Below are positions 1-7,482 of a stretch of DNA of 28,347 nt, one piece after another. The notes under the pieces are model-generated. The model saw only the letters and a list, made by a program, of their open reading frames with translations, was not told the DNA's origin and ran no database searches. Origin of the DNA: MADRE2 sp964397015 (GTDB taxonomy: Bacteria; Desulfobacterota; Desulfobacteria; Desulfobacterales; Desulfobacteraceae); NCBI GenBank assembly GCA_964397015.1, contig CAYNHL010000037.1, positions 1 to 28,347 on the forward strand, given 5' to 3'. Both the position numbers and the translations under genes were made by a program. Within the stretch, counting starts at the first letter, position 1. Every line of letters begins with the position of its first letter.

Positions 1-687
1 ATGGTATTTGCCTATGGCGGCGGAGGGGGCGGCGGCTCTGCCGAAATGGATCCCGGACCCTCTGGCAGCAAGGGAAAAAGCGGGTATGAAGACGAATTTA
101 TCGACCCGGAATTCAGGACGCCGAAATGGGTATACGAGGATGAAGAAACGGAAAATACCATTGAGAATACCTGGGGCAGTCATGTCAAGAAAAAACCGGA
201 TCACTGGACCGATGATCAGTGGAGAAGTTATGTAAAAAAACGCCAGCGTATTTTTGAGCAGATGAAAAAGGAAGCCCATCAGCAGGAGGGTTCGGAAGAT
301 ATCAAGACCAAGGCTGCCCAGGGTACGGCTATCCTGGTGACTGCTTCGGGGGCCGTCATTGCAGTGATAGCCGCACCTGCCGTGGCACCGACCGTCGTGG
401 TCATTTCCGTGGCCGGAGACGGTCTGGCTGCCACTGCCGGGAGCCTGGCGGAAGGCAAGGATATTCAGGATGCGGCAAAGGACGGGGGAAAAAAGGCTGT
501 CAGCTCGGCCGTTTTGTCCAAGGTTTCCACCGGGAAAAAGGGGATGGATGCCCTGATTGGATTTCTGGGCAGCCTGGGATATGACAATGTAAGCCTGCCA
601 TCCAGTGAGAACTCCTCCTCATATATGAACAACCAGATACCGCCGCCGGATTTCACGACACCCGGCGGTCATGAAATCCGAGAATAA
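1..687 (+). CDS. Gly-rich protein with hydrophobic segment, probably 5'-partial
   Basis: I do not recognise this protein. The frame is open from the first base, so the apparent ATG at base 1 may be internal and a signal peptide could lie outside the window; the first residues (MVFAYGGG) look like the junction after a signal peptide. Visible parts: a seven-Gly run at residues 6-12, an acidic and aromatic stretch (about 28-70), a Lys/Arg-rich helix (about 75-105), and a strongly hydrophobic Ala/Val stretch (about 108-145) long enough for one or two membrane passes. The Ser/Asn/Pro-rich C-terminus is low in complexity. It ends 14 bases before the lipoprotein gene, so the two probably share a transcript and may both act in the envelope; that role is inferred from context alone. 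Confidence 0.6.
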   Translation: MVFAYGGGGGGGSAEMDPGPSGSKGKSGYEDEFIDPEFRTPKWVYEDEETENTIENTWGSHVKKKPDHWTDDQWRSYVKKRQRIFEQMKKEAHQQEGSEDIKTKAAQGTAILVTASGAVIAVIAAPAVAPTVVVISVAGDGLAATAGSLAEGKDIQDAAKDGGKKAVSSAVLSKVSTGKKGMDALIGFLGSLGYDNVSLPSSENSSSYMNNQIPPPDFTTPGGHEIRE

Positions 688-701
688 AGGGGGTATTCAT
701 C

Positions 702-2018
702 ATGTTAAAATTATTTACACGGTATGCAGTGATGTTGACCCTGATTGGACTGACAGGCTGTGTCGGTGCGGTTAACCAGGGCGGACCTTCCGGCGGAGGG
801 CAGCAGGGTGCCGGCCCGGTCATCGAGGTTCCACACAGAAAATTTGTTGATAAAACCAACATCCCGGCCGATGCAGAACTGGTCATGGCCGCGATTATCA
901 ATGCAATGCGCGGCGGCGGGGAAATCATTCCCAACGTGGGATTTGACCCTGAGGGTACCCATGGCTTTTTTGATGACCCGTTCACCTTTGACACCTTTGA
1001 TGTAGAATTTGTGGATGTTAATTATTTCAAGACCGAGCGGCCGCTGGATCGTGTCCGTTATGCATTGCTCGAGGGCGGTTTCTATCTTACCGATCCTATA
1101 GGCCGGTCTGCCTACGTGTGGTTCAAGGCCGATTACGCGGTATCCGGACAGGATATTATCATTACCCGCACCGAATATGACATCCTGACGGGATCGCACC
1201 CGGAAATCAAGGCGTTTATCCTGCCGAGGGCTGTTTTCGATGCCATTCCGGTATCCGTCAGGAACGACTTTGCCGCCCTGTATCTTCTGGCATCGCAGAA
1301 CGCGGTCTCCATGACCCCGACAGCTGATGAAAAAATACGTCACGAACAGTATGAACAGCTGTCTTTTATGCAGAGGATGAAGTACGAGTCGGCTTCGGAG
1401 CCGGACAGTTACTGCGTTCTTGTCTTCTGCATGGAACGTCTCAATCCCGACAGCCGGTTCGTTGTAACCGTGTCGGGAAGCGAATCCCCGGGCGGTAAAA
1501 GTTCTGCAGATGTGCATTATATGAGTGATAAAGCCTGGGTTGTCGCTCTGGCAGCCGGTAAGTTTGCCCTGGATGCATACGACAGTGAGGTGTTTTTCCA
1601 TGTTGCATTCAATCCAGGCACCGACCCTGACAATGCAGAGCTCGAGCCCATTGCCAGGTTCAGCAGCCTCAAGAATTACCATGCAGACCAGAAGAAAGAA
1701 CCGGTAAATCCATATCTCGAGGACCTTAAACAGCAGGGAATTGCGCCTGCTGTATCTGGACAGGATACAACGGCCGCTTCGAATGAAGGACCGATTTCAA
1801 GCGGGAAGGTCTTTTTGAATCCGGCTGATGTCGATGATGCCAAAATTATCCAGCAGAGACTGGCTGATTTCGGTTATTATACCATGAAGATAGACGGTGC
1901 GTTCGGCAAAGGATCCAGGGGCGCGCTCAAGGCCTTTAAAACAGCTGTCGGCCTTGGCCGGGATTCAACCTGGGACATGGATACACAAAAAGCTCTTTTC
2001 AAGGGGTCCGGGTTGTAA
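702..2018 (+). CDS. Lipoprotein with C-terminal peptidoglycan-binding-like domain
   Basis: The start is supported by an AAAGGGGG ribosome-binding site at 686-693. Residues 1-19 form a lipoprotein signal peptide (Lys/Arg n-region, hydrophobic core) ending in the lipobox LTGC with Cys20 as lipidation site. A Gly/Gln-rich linker follows (about 22-40). The central ~300 residues are not recognised. The C-terminus (about 372-438) has the look of a PG_binding_1 domain: an Asp-rich start, then IIQQRLADFGYYTMKIDGAF, then GSRGALKAFKTAVGL. This suggests an envelope lipoprotein that contacts peptidoglycan. The preceding gene is 14 bases upstream. Exact role unknown; lipoprotein call strong, PG-binding call good. 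Confidence 0.85.
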   Translation: MLKLFTRYAVMLTLIGLTGCVGAVNQGGPSGGGQQGAGPVIEVPHRKFVDKTNIPADAELVMAAIINAMRGGGEIIPNVGFDPEGTHGFFDDPFTFDTFDVEFVDVNYFKTERPLDRVRYALLEGGFYLTDPIGRSAYVWFKADYAVSGQDIIITRTEYDILTGSHPEIKAFILPRAVFDAIPVSVRNDFAALYLLASQNAVSMTPTADEKIRHEQYEQLSFMQRMKYESASEPDSYCVLVFCMERLNPDSRFVVTVSGSESPGGKSSADVHYMSDKAWVVALAAGKFALDAYDSEVFFHVAFNPGTDPDNAELEPIARFSSLKNYHADQKKEPVNPYLEDLKQQGIAPAVSGQDTTAASNEGPISSGKVFLNPADVDDAKIIQQRLADFGYYTMKIDGAFGKGSRGALKAFKTAVGLGRDSTWDMDTQKALFKGSGL

Positions 2019-2035
2019 TGTAAACGATTATGGGT

Positions 2036-2066
2036 CGGGGGACAGGGTTGTTGGAACTGTCCCCCG
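2036..2066 (+). terminator. Perfect 10-bp hairpin after the lipoprotein gene
   Basis: The arms CGGGGGACAG (2036-2045) and CTGTCCCCCG (2057-2066) are perfect reverse complements around an 11-nt loop, starting 18 bases after the lipoprotein stop. The position fits a transcript end, but no clear T-run follows (only GCTTTC). It could instead be a mobile REP-like palindrome. Confidence 0.55.
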
Positions 2067-2088
2067 GCTTTCAAGGAAAAATGGTAGT

Positions 2089-2142
2089 AAAATTTCAAAA
2101 ATTCGATAATATTCAAGTTGGATTTTCGCAAAATTTCAAAAA
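2089..2142 (+). repeat. Exact 13-nt direct repeat upstream of the C1 promoter
   Basis: AAAATTTCAAAAA occurs at 2089-2101 and again at 2130-2142, a spacing of 41 bases (about four helical turns), in an AT-rich stretch just upstream of a candidate -35 box at 2162. The placement suits a pair of activator or nucleoid-protein sites. No factor can be named. Confidence 0.5.
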
Positions 2143-2161
2143 CAGGCCACGGCCATCCCAG

Positions 2162-2190
2162 TTGACATACCATGAGACTTTGGGTGTCAT
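2162..2190 (+). promoter_or_regulatory. Candidate sigma70 promoter for the MetF/HdrA cluster
   Basis: A perfect -35 box TTGACA (2162-2167) is separated by exactly 17 bases from TGTCAT (2185-2190), which matches four of six -10 bases. It lies in the 320-base gene-free region upstream of the MetF paralogue and would give a leader of about 140 bases. The weak -10 suggests dependence on an activator. Confidence 0.4.
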
Positions 2191-2240
2191 GAATCAGTCA
2201 CCTGTTTTCAAGGGTGAATGCCGTTCTTTTTTCAATGGCA

Positions 2241-2276
2241 TGGATTCTGCTAAGAACCAGCATGGTTTGTTTTTTT
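2241..2276 (+). terminator. Attenuator-like hairpin plus T-run in the leader
   Basis: A short stem with one bulged A (TGG-TTCT pairing with AGAA-CCA, 2241-2259, loop GCTA) is followed by a T-rich run ending in seven T (2270-2276). It sits between the candidate promoter and the MetF paralogue. It could be a leader attenuator, or a terminator for upstream read-through. The stem is weak and the gap to the T-run is six bases or more. Confidence 0.3.
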
Positions 2277-2289
2277 CCAGGAATGAATG

Positions 2290-2307
2290 TGCCGGTTCGA
2301 GCCGGCA
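2290..2307 (+). other. 6-bp hairpin just upstream of the MetF paralogue
   Basis: TGCCGG (2290-2295) and CCGGCA (2302-2307) pair around TTCGAG, 31 bases before the start codon. It resembles a tRNA T-arm in sequence, but its loop is six rather than seven bases and no acceptor stem is present. It may be a second alternative structure in the leader. Confidence 0.35.
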
Positions 2308-2338
2308 TTAATGTGAATGATAACAAGGAAAAAGAAAA

Positions 2339-3211
2339 ATGGATCTTAAGGACAAGCTTGCCAGGGGAGAATTTGCCGTTATAGCGGAAATGCAGACCCC
2401 CAAGGGAGTAGATATATCAGAGCTGATTACCCATGGCCGTTACCTGAAGTCGAGGGTGGATACCGTGGTCATTCCGGACATGGACAATGGTGTGATGCAC
2501 ATGAGTGCCCTGGCCGGCGCCGCCCTGATACGGCAGCAGGGAATCGAACCCATGATTCATATCTACGGCCGGGACAGGAACCGGATGGCTCTCCAGGGAG
2601 ACCTTTTAGCCGCCCATGTGCTGGGCATTCACAACCTGCTGGTTGTGCAGGGTGAAACAATGGGAAACGGGGATCATCCCGATGCAAGACCGGTGGACGA
2701 CCTGTCGGGAAATGATCTGCTGGTTATGGTGGATACCCTCCAGAACGGTGCCGATCTTGCCGGTTTTGATCTCAAGGGCACACCCAGGTTTTTTACCGGC
2801 TGCCAGGCGGAGCCTGCTGAAGATGATGCATCTCTTGACAGCGCGTTTGAACAGGTAAAGGAAAAAATCGGTGCAGGTGCCCAGTTTGTCATTGTACCTC
2901 CCGTGTTCGATATGGACCAATACATTCCCATCCTTGAAAAATACAGCACATTGAACGTGCCGGTGATTGCCACGGTTTTTCTTATCAAGAACGTGGGCAT
3001 GGCCCGTTACATTTCAATCAATGATCCCGCCTCCAGGTTGCCTGATTCCTTGATCACCCGTATAAGAAAGGCCAGTGAAAGGGAAGCTGAATGCCTCGCC
3101 ATTGCCGGTGAAATGATCAGTTCTCTCAGATCACGGGTTAATGGGGTGAAAATATCCGCTTCAGGCTGGGAGGACCGGCTGCCGGCCATACTTGACAGGG
3201 CCGGCCTGTAG
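2339..3211 (+). CDS. Divergent MetF-family (methylenetetrahydrofolate reductase-like) protein
   Basis: This 290-residue protein has the MetF TIM-barrel layout and aligns closely with the second MetF of this cluster, for example GRDRNRMALQGDLLAAHVLG (77-96) against its TRDRNRLAMQSDIIGAYALG. The Glu matching E. coli Glu28 is kept (Glu17). The residue matching Asp120 is Glu106 (motif QGET instead of SGDH), and the one matching Gln183 is Pro187 (VIVPPVFD instead of IQTQCVFN). It may therefore bind folate or flavin without normal reductase chemistry, or act on another substrate. The start has AAGGAAAA 8-10 bases upstream. It precedes hdrA by 81 bases on the same strand and probably belongs to the same unit. 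Family assignment strong; function open. Confidence 0.85.
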   Translation: MDLKDKLARGEFAVIAEMQTPKGVDISELITHGRYLKSRVDTVVIPDMDNGVMHMSALAGAALIRQQGIEPMIHIYGRDRNRMALQGDLLAAHVLGIHNLLVVQGETMGNGDHPDARPVDDLSGNDLLVMVDTLQNGADLAGFDLKGTPRFFTGCQAEPAEDDASLDSAFEQVKEKIGAGAQFVIVPPVFDMDQYIPILEKYSTLNVPVIATVFLIKNVGMARYISINDPASRLPDSLITRIRKASEREAECLAIAGEMISSLRSRVNGVKISASGWEDRLPAILDRAGL

Positions 3212-3238
3212 GAGACCTGTCCTTTGTTTTTCATTCAG

Positions 3239-3258
3239 CCCGGTACGTAAAAGCCGGG
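3239..3258 (+). other. Weak hairpin between the MetF paralogue and hdrA
   Basis: CCCGG (3239-3243) and CCGGG (3254-3258) pair around a 10-nt loop in the 81-base gap. There is no T-run, so a full terminator is unlikely; it could be a processing or stabilising structure between the two genes. Confidence 0.25.
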
Positions 3259-3292
3259 TAATGGACTTTTATAGATAATTTATAGGTTACAC

Positions 3293-6200
3293 ATGCAAGA
3301 ACCCATTCATACACAAAACAGTGATCCCACCGATAAATGCGTACTTGTTATCGGGGGCGGGGTTGCGGGAATTCGTGCTTCGCTGGATCTGGCCGAATCC
3401 CGGAGAAACGTCGTACTCATTGATAAATCCTATGCCATTGGCGGCCTGATGACACAGCTTGACCGGACTTTTCCGACCAACAACTGTGATCTTTGTACGG
3501 TGTCTCCCTTCTTGTCCCAGATTGCAAGACAGGCGTATCTTGAACTCAAACCCATGACCCGGCTAGAATCGCTGACCGGGAATGCCGGGGATTTTACCGC
3601 TGAACTGATTACCGAACCCCGGTATATCGATACAGAAAAATGTACGGCCTGCGGCGAATGTCACAAGCACTTTCCTGATGCTGTGAGATTTACACCCGGG
3701 CTTGATCCGCGGGCGCCTACCTGCATGCGTTATCCCCAGGCGACTCCGTATGCATTTTCCATTGATATTGACAAAGTATCCGACCCCGAGGCACTGCGGA
3801 ATATCTGCCGTGCCGATGCCATTAAACTCGATGACTCCCCCCGCATTACTAAACTGCCGGTGGCTTCAGTGGTGATGAGTGTAGGAGCCGACCTTTTTGA
3901 TCCCGGCGTGCTGGATCATTTCGGTGGCGGGCAGTTTGACAATGTGGTGACCGGGCTTGAATATGAACGTATCATGTCTGCATCCGGACCCTTTGAGGGG
4001 CAGCTTTCAAGGCGATCCGACCATAAGCGGCCGGGCCGCGTAGCATGGATCCAGTGTGTCGGATCACGCGGAATCAACCGGGAGGATGTTCCTTACTGCT
4101 CGGGAGTCTGCTGCATGTATGCCCTCAAGGAAGCCATAGTAACCAAGGAGCGGTTTGCACAGGACATCGAGACCACCATTTTTTACATGGACATGCGAAC
4201 CCATGGAAAAGATTATGAACTTTATTTGAACCGGGCCAGAGATGAATACGGTATCCGCATGATCCGCTGCCGGCCCCATACCATTGTCGAAGATGTGTCT
4301 TCAAAAAATTTATCCATTTCTTATGCAGTGGAGGATGATCCGGGTGTCCGGACAGAGGAATTTGACATGGTGGTATTGTCAACCGGTTTCAGAGTGAGCA
4401 GTGATACGGTTGATCTGGCAAAGAAGCTTGATATAGAGCTGGATCCCTGCCATTTTGTGAAAACCGGTTATTTCAATTCCGTGGCAGCCTCGCGGCCGGG
4501 AATTTATGTCTGCGGCGTGGCACAGAGTCCGAAAGATATTCCTGAAACCATGGCCCAGGCCAGCGCAGCAGCCAGCATGGCCGCTTCCAACCTGCCGCCC
4601 CTTCTGGACGAACAGGCTCTTGAAGCAGAAATGCCGCCGGAGCGGGACATATCAGGTGAGGCAGTCAACATCGGGGTGTTTATCTGTGATTGCGGAATGG
4701 AAATAGGCGGAGTGATAAATGTGGACGATCTCGTGACTTGGGCTTCCGCTATACCGGATGTATCAGTGGTCCAGGCTGTAGGATACGGCTGCAGCAGCGA
4801 GGCCATGTCCATTATTGAATCATCGATTCAGGAAAACCGGTTGAACAGGGTGGTTATCGGCGGATGTTCCCCTAGAACCCATGAAGCCAAATTCCAGGAC
4901 CTGATGCGCCGGTCCGGCCTGAACAAATACCTGGTGGAGATCGTGAATTTACGGGACCAGAACACCTGGGTCCATGCTGGACAGCCTGATGCCGCACTGA
5001 GAAAAGCATTGCGATTGATCGAGGCCGGCATAAACAGTGTGAGACTGAGCCGCCCGCTGGTGGATCACACCCTGCCCATGAGTAAAAACGCCCTGGTGAT
5101 AGGCGGAGGTGTGACCGGCATGACCGCCGCACTTCAGCTGGCCGGCCAGGGGATCAAGGTTTACCTGGTGGAAAGGGCTCCTGTTCTGGGCGGACTTTCC
5201 CGCGCCATCCGAAAAACCATTGAAGGAGATGACGTGGCAGCCTTCCTGGAAACTCTTATAAAGGATGTGACAGACCATGAGAATATCCAGGTGTTGACAC
5301 GCTCTGTCATCGTCGATCATACAGGCATGCCCGGCCTTTTTAAAACCGGTATCCAGACCGGTGTGCGCATGAATTACATGCAGCTGGATCATGGAGTCAC
5401 CATTTTTGCCACGGGCGCCCTTGCTAACCGGCCGTCCGTTTTCGGCCTGGGAACTCATGATGCCATTATGACGCAGCTGGATATGGACAACCTGATTGAG
5501 GAGGATGTCGAAAAGATAAAGGCCATGAACCACGTGGTAATGATTCAGTGCGCGGGATCACGGGAGGAATCCAACCCCAACTGTTCCAGGATCTGCTGCC
5601 AGGCCGCGGTTAAAAACGCCCTGCGCATCAAGACCGTCAACCCGGAAGCGGCTGTCTATATCCTGTACCGGGACATGAGAACATACGGACTTTTTGAGAA
5701 CTATTACCAGGAAGCCCGGAACCAGGATGTCCATTTCATACGTTATGATCTGGACACGAAACCGGATGTCCGCATTGAAGACGGTGCCGTGACGGTTTCT
5801 GTCTTTGACAGGATCATTTCAATGACCATTGAAATTGAAACCGACTGCCTGGTGCTGAGTACAGGACTGATTGCAGATGATGAAACCACCGAGGATTTGT
5901 CCATGATGTTTCATCTTCCCAGGACTGTGGATAATTATTTTCTGGAAGATCATGTGAAACTACGTCCGGTGGATATGTCAACCAGGGGAATATTCATTGC
6001 CGGGACAGCCCATTCTCCCAAGACCATTGGTGAGAGCATTACGCAGGCCAGGGCTGCTGCCGGAAGGGCCCAGACAATGCTGGCCGGAAAGGAGATAAAC
6101 CTTGGAGCCACCGTTGCAAAAGTGGATGCGGAGAAATGCGCAGCCTGCCTGGTCTGTGTAAGAGCCTGCCCGTTCAATATCCCGTTGATCAACGAAGACG

Positions 6201-6343
6201 GTTATTCCTATATTGACCCGGCCCGGTGTCATGGCTGCGGGACCTGTGCAGCCGATTGCCCGGCCAAGGCCATCCAGCTGCTTGAATACGAGGATGACCG
6301 GATCATGGCAAAACTGAGCGGATTATTCGGAGGGCTGAACTGA
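3293..6343 (+). CDS. hdrA: Double-headed HdrA-like flavoprotein (FAD half plus complete HdrA half)
   Basis: HdrA carries FAD and Fe-S clusters and splits or relays electrons in heterodisulfide-reductase-type complexes. This 1016-residue protein has two HdrA parts. Part 1 (about 15-440): FAD fold GGGVAG (21-26), NNCDLC (63-68), an inserted ferredoxin region, and the CVGSR...YCSGVCC signature (255-274). Part 2: the HdrA N-terminal domain (about 457-590; Cys465, 467, 500, 525), a second FAD fold GGGVTG (604-609), CAGSR...NCSRICC (753-769) and two intact 4Fe-4S motifs (Cys949/952/955/959 and 979/982/985/989). In part 1 the first cluster has Cys117/120/123 but Phe127 where the fourth Cys should be, and the second keeps only Cys172. 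The ribosome-binding site is weak. The stop overlaps the mvhD start (TGATG). It probably serves MetV/MetF electron transfer. Confidence 0.92.
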   Translation: MQEPIHTQNSDPTDKCVLVIGGGVAGIRASLDLAESRRNVVLIDKSYAIGGLMTQLDRTFPTNNCDLCTVSPFLSQIARQAYLELKPMTRLESLTGNAGDFTAELITEPRYIDTEKCTACGECHKHFPDAVRFTPGLDPRAPTCMRYPQATPYAFSIDIDKVSDPEALRNICRADAIKLDDSPRITKLPVASVVMSVGADLFDPGVLDHFGGGQFDNVVTGLEYERIMSASGPFEGQLSRRSDHKRPGRVAWIQCVGSRGINREDVPYCSGVCCMYALKEAIVTKERFAQDIETTIFYMDMRTHGKDYELYLNRARDEYGIRMIRCRPHTIVEDVSSKNLSISYAVEDDPGVRTEEFDMVVLSTGFRVSSDTVDLAKKLDIELDPCHFVKTGYFNSVAASRPGIYVCGVAQSPKDIPETMAQASAAASMAASNLPPLLDEQALEAEMPPERDISGEAVNIGVFICDCGMEIGGVINVDDLVTWASAIPDVSVVQAVGYGCSSEAMSIIESSIQENRLNRVVIGGCSPRTHEAKFQDLMRRSGLNKYLVEIVNLRDQNTWVHAGQPDAALRKALRLIEAGINSVRLSRPLVDHTLPMSKNALVIGGGVTGMTAALQLAGQGIKVYLVERAPVLGGLSRAIRKTIEGDDVAAFLETLIKDVTDHENIQVLTRSVIVDHTGMPGLFKTGIQTGVRMNYMQLDHGVTIFATGALANRPSVFGLGTHDAIMTQLDMDNLIEEDVEKIKAMNHVVMIQCAGSREESNPNCSRICCQAAVKNALRIKTVNPEAAVYILYRDMRTYGLFENYYQEARNQDVHFIRYDLDTKPDVRIEDGAVTVSVFDRIISMTIEIETDCLVLSTGLIADDETTEDLSMMFHLPRTVDNYFLEDHVKLRPVDMSTRGIFIAGTAHSPKTIGESITQARAAAGRAQTMLAGKEINLGATVAKVDAEKCAACLVCVRACPFNIPLINEDGYSYIDPARCHGCGTCAADCPAKAIQLLEYEDDRIMAKLSGLFGGLN

Positions 6344-6795
6344 TGGAACATTTTGAACCTGAAATAGTGGGATTCTGCTGTCATTACTGCGCGTATACAG
6401 CAGCGGATATGGCCGGGAGCAAACGGATATCCTATCCGGCCAATGTCAAGATCATCCGGGTTCCCTGTACGGGAAAAGTCGATGCCATACACCTGATGAA
6501 AGCCCTTGAAAAAGGAGCTGACGGTGTTTTTGTGGCCGGGTGCCTTGAAGGGGACTGTCATTTTAAAAACGGCAATACCCGGGCGGCCAGGCGGGTGGCT
6601 TATATCAAAACATACCTCGAGGCCCTGGGGTTTGAACCCGGGCGTGTTGCCATGTACAATATGTCAGCCGGGATGGGGGATGTTTTCGCCCGGATTGCGG
6701 ATGAATTCACACAAGAGATTAAAGCACTGGGACCCAATCCAGTTAACCATATGATTACCGATACCCACAACCAGGCCCAGGGGCCTGTGATTTAA
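6343..6795 (+). CDS. mvhD: MvhD-type [2Fe-2S] electron-transfer subunit
   Basis: At 150 residues this is the usual length of MvhD (hydrogenase/heterodisulfide reductase iron-sulfur subunit, FlpD family). The conserved cysteines are all visible: FCCHYC (Cys12, 13, 16), VPCTGKVD (Cys42) and AGCLEGDCHF (Cys66, 71), which bind one [2Fe-2S] cluster and pass electrons to or from HdrA. The start codon overlaps the hdrA stop by one base, so translation is coupled and equal amounts are likely. No hydrogenase or formate dehydrogenase subunit lies in the window, so here the partner is more plausibly MetV/MetF, as in the acetogen MetFV-Hdr-MvhD complex. Confidence 0.95.
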   Translation: MEHFEPEIVGFCCHYCAYTAADMAGSKRISYPANVKIIRVPCTGKVDAIHLMKALEKGADGVFVAGCLEGDCHFKNGNTRAARRVAYIKTYLEALGFEPGRVAMYNMSAGMGDVFARIADEFTQEIKALGPNPVNHMITDTHNQAQGPVI

Positions 6796-6813
6796 TTTTT
6801 GGAGACCTGAACT

Positions 6814-7482
6814 ATGATCACAGCAGAACAAAAACCCATATTGGAAATTATCAGCTATATCGAACCGTATAGCCGGATTCTTCTGGTCGGCTGCAATGAA
6901 TGCGTGACCGTATGCGCGGCCGGTGGCAGAAAGGAAGTCGGCCTGCTTGCATCTGCGCTTCACCTGCACTGCCTCAAACAGGGCAAGTCGATGGAGATCA
7001 AGGAAATTACGCTGGAACGGCAATGTGACCCGGAATATGTGGAAGAGCTGGTATCTTCCATTGACGGGGTGGACGCCATTCTTTCCATGGCCTGTGGATG
7101 CGGGGTGCAGACCGTTGCGGAACGTTACAGGGAAAAGCCGGTATTCCCCGCCGTAAACACCAAGTTCATGGGAGCGTCAGTATCCCAGGGCATCTGGGCG
7201 GAAAGATGCCAGGGGTGCGGGGACTGCCTTCTTGGTATCACCGGCGGCATATGCCCTGTGGCAAGGTGTTCCAAACACTTGCTGAACGGGCCGTGCGGCG
7301 GAACATCCAACGGTAAGTGCGAAGTGGGGCAGGATGTTGACTGCGCATGGAAACTGATCTGGGACCGGCTCAAGGCGCTGGGCATGGAAAAAAGATATGA
7401 AGAGATAATGGAGGCCAAGGACTGGCGACCGGCGGGCGGAGGGGGCCCAAGAAAAATAGTGAGAGAGGATTTGAAATCATGA
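6814..7482 (+). CDS. metV: MetV, Cys-rich partner of methylenetetrahydrofolate reductase
   Basis: This 222-residue protein matches the MetV family (methylene-tetrahydrofolate reductase C-terminal, zinc/Fe-S-binding type), which pairs with a short MetF that has no NADH site and relays electrons to it. Cysteine sets: GCNECVTVC (27, 30, 34), ACGCG (94, 96) and a dense C-terminal group CQGCGDC, ICPVARC, GPCGG, GKCEV (132, 135, 138, 147, 152, 161, 169), enough for two 4Fe-4S clusters and a metal site. A GGAG ribosome-binding site lies in the 18-base gap after mvhD. Its last four bases overlap the start of metF (ATGA). Confidence 0.93.
   Translation: MITAEQKPILEIISYIEPYSRILLVGCNECVTVCAAGGRKEVGLLASALHLHCLKQGKSMEIKEITLERQCDPEYVEELVSSIDGVDAILSMACGCGVQTVAERYREKPVFPAVNTKFMGASVSQGIWAERCQGCGDCLLGITGGICPVARCSKHLLNGPCGGTSNGKCEVGQDVDCAWKLIWDRLKALGMEKRYEEIMEAKDWRPAGGGGPRKIVREDLKS

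Noticed and set aside
711..1682. Long open frame (323 codons) on the minus strand opposite the lipoprotein gene
   Set aside because: It mirrors the codon pattern of the plus-strand gene, shows no recognisable domain and has no supporting ribosome-binding site; the plus-strand lipoprotein has a lipobox and a C-terminal domain.
2286..2311. tRNA T-arm-like sequence GGTTCGAGCC
   Set aside because: The loop is six bases instead of seven, and no acceptor, D or anticodon arm can be drawn around it.
4949..5533. 194-codon minus-strand frame inside hdrA
   Set aside because: It lies wholly within a well-conserved HdrA region and has no domain of its own.
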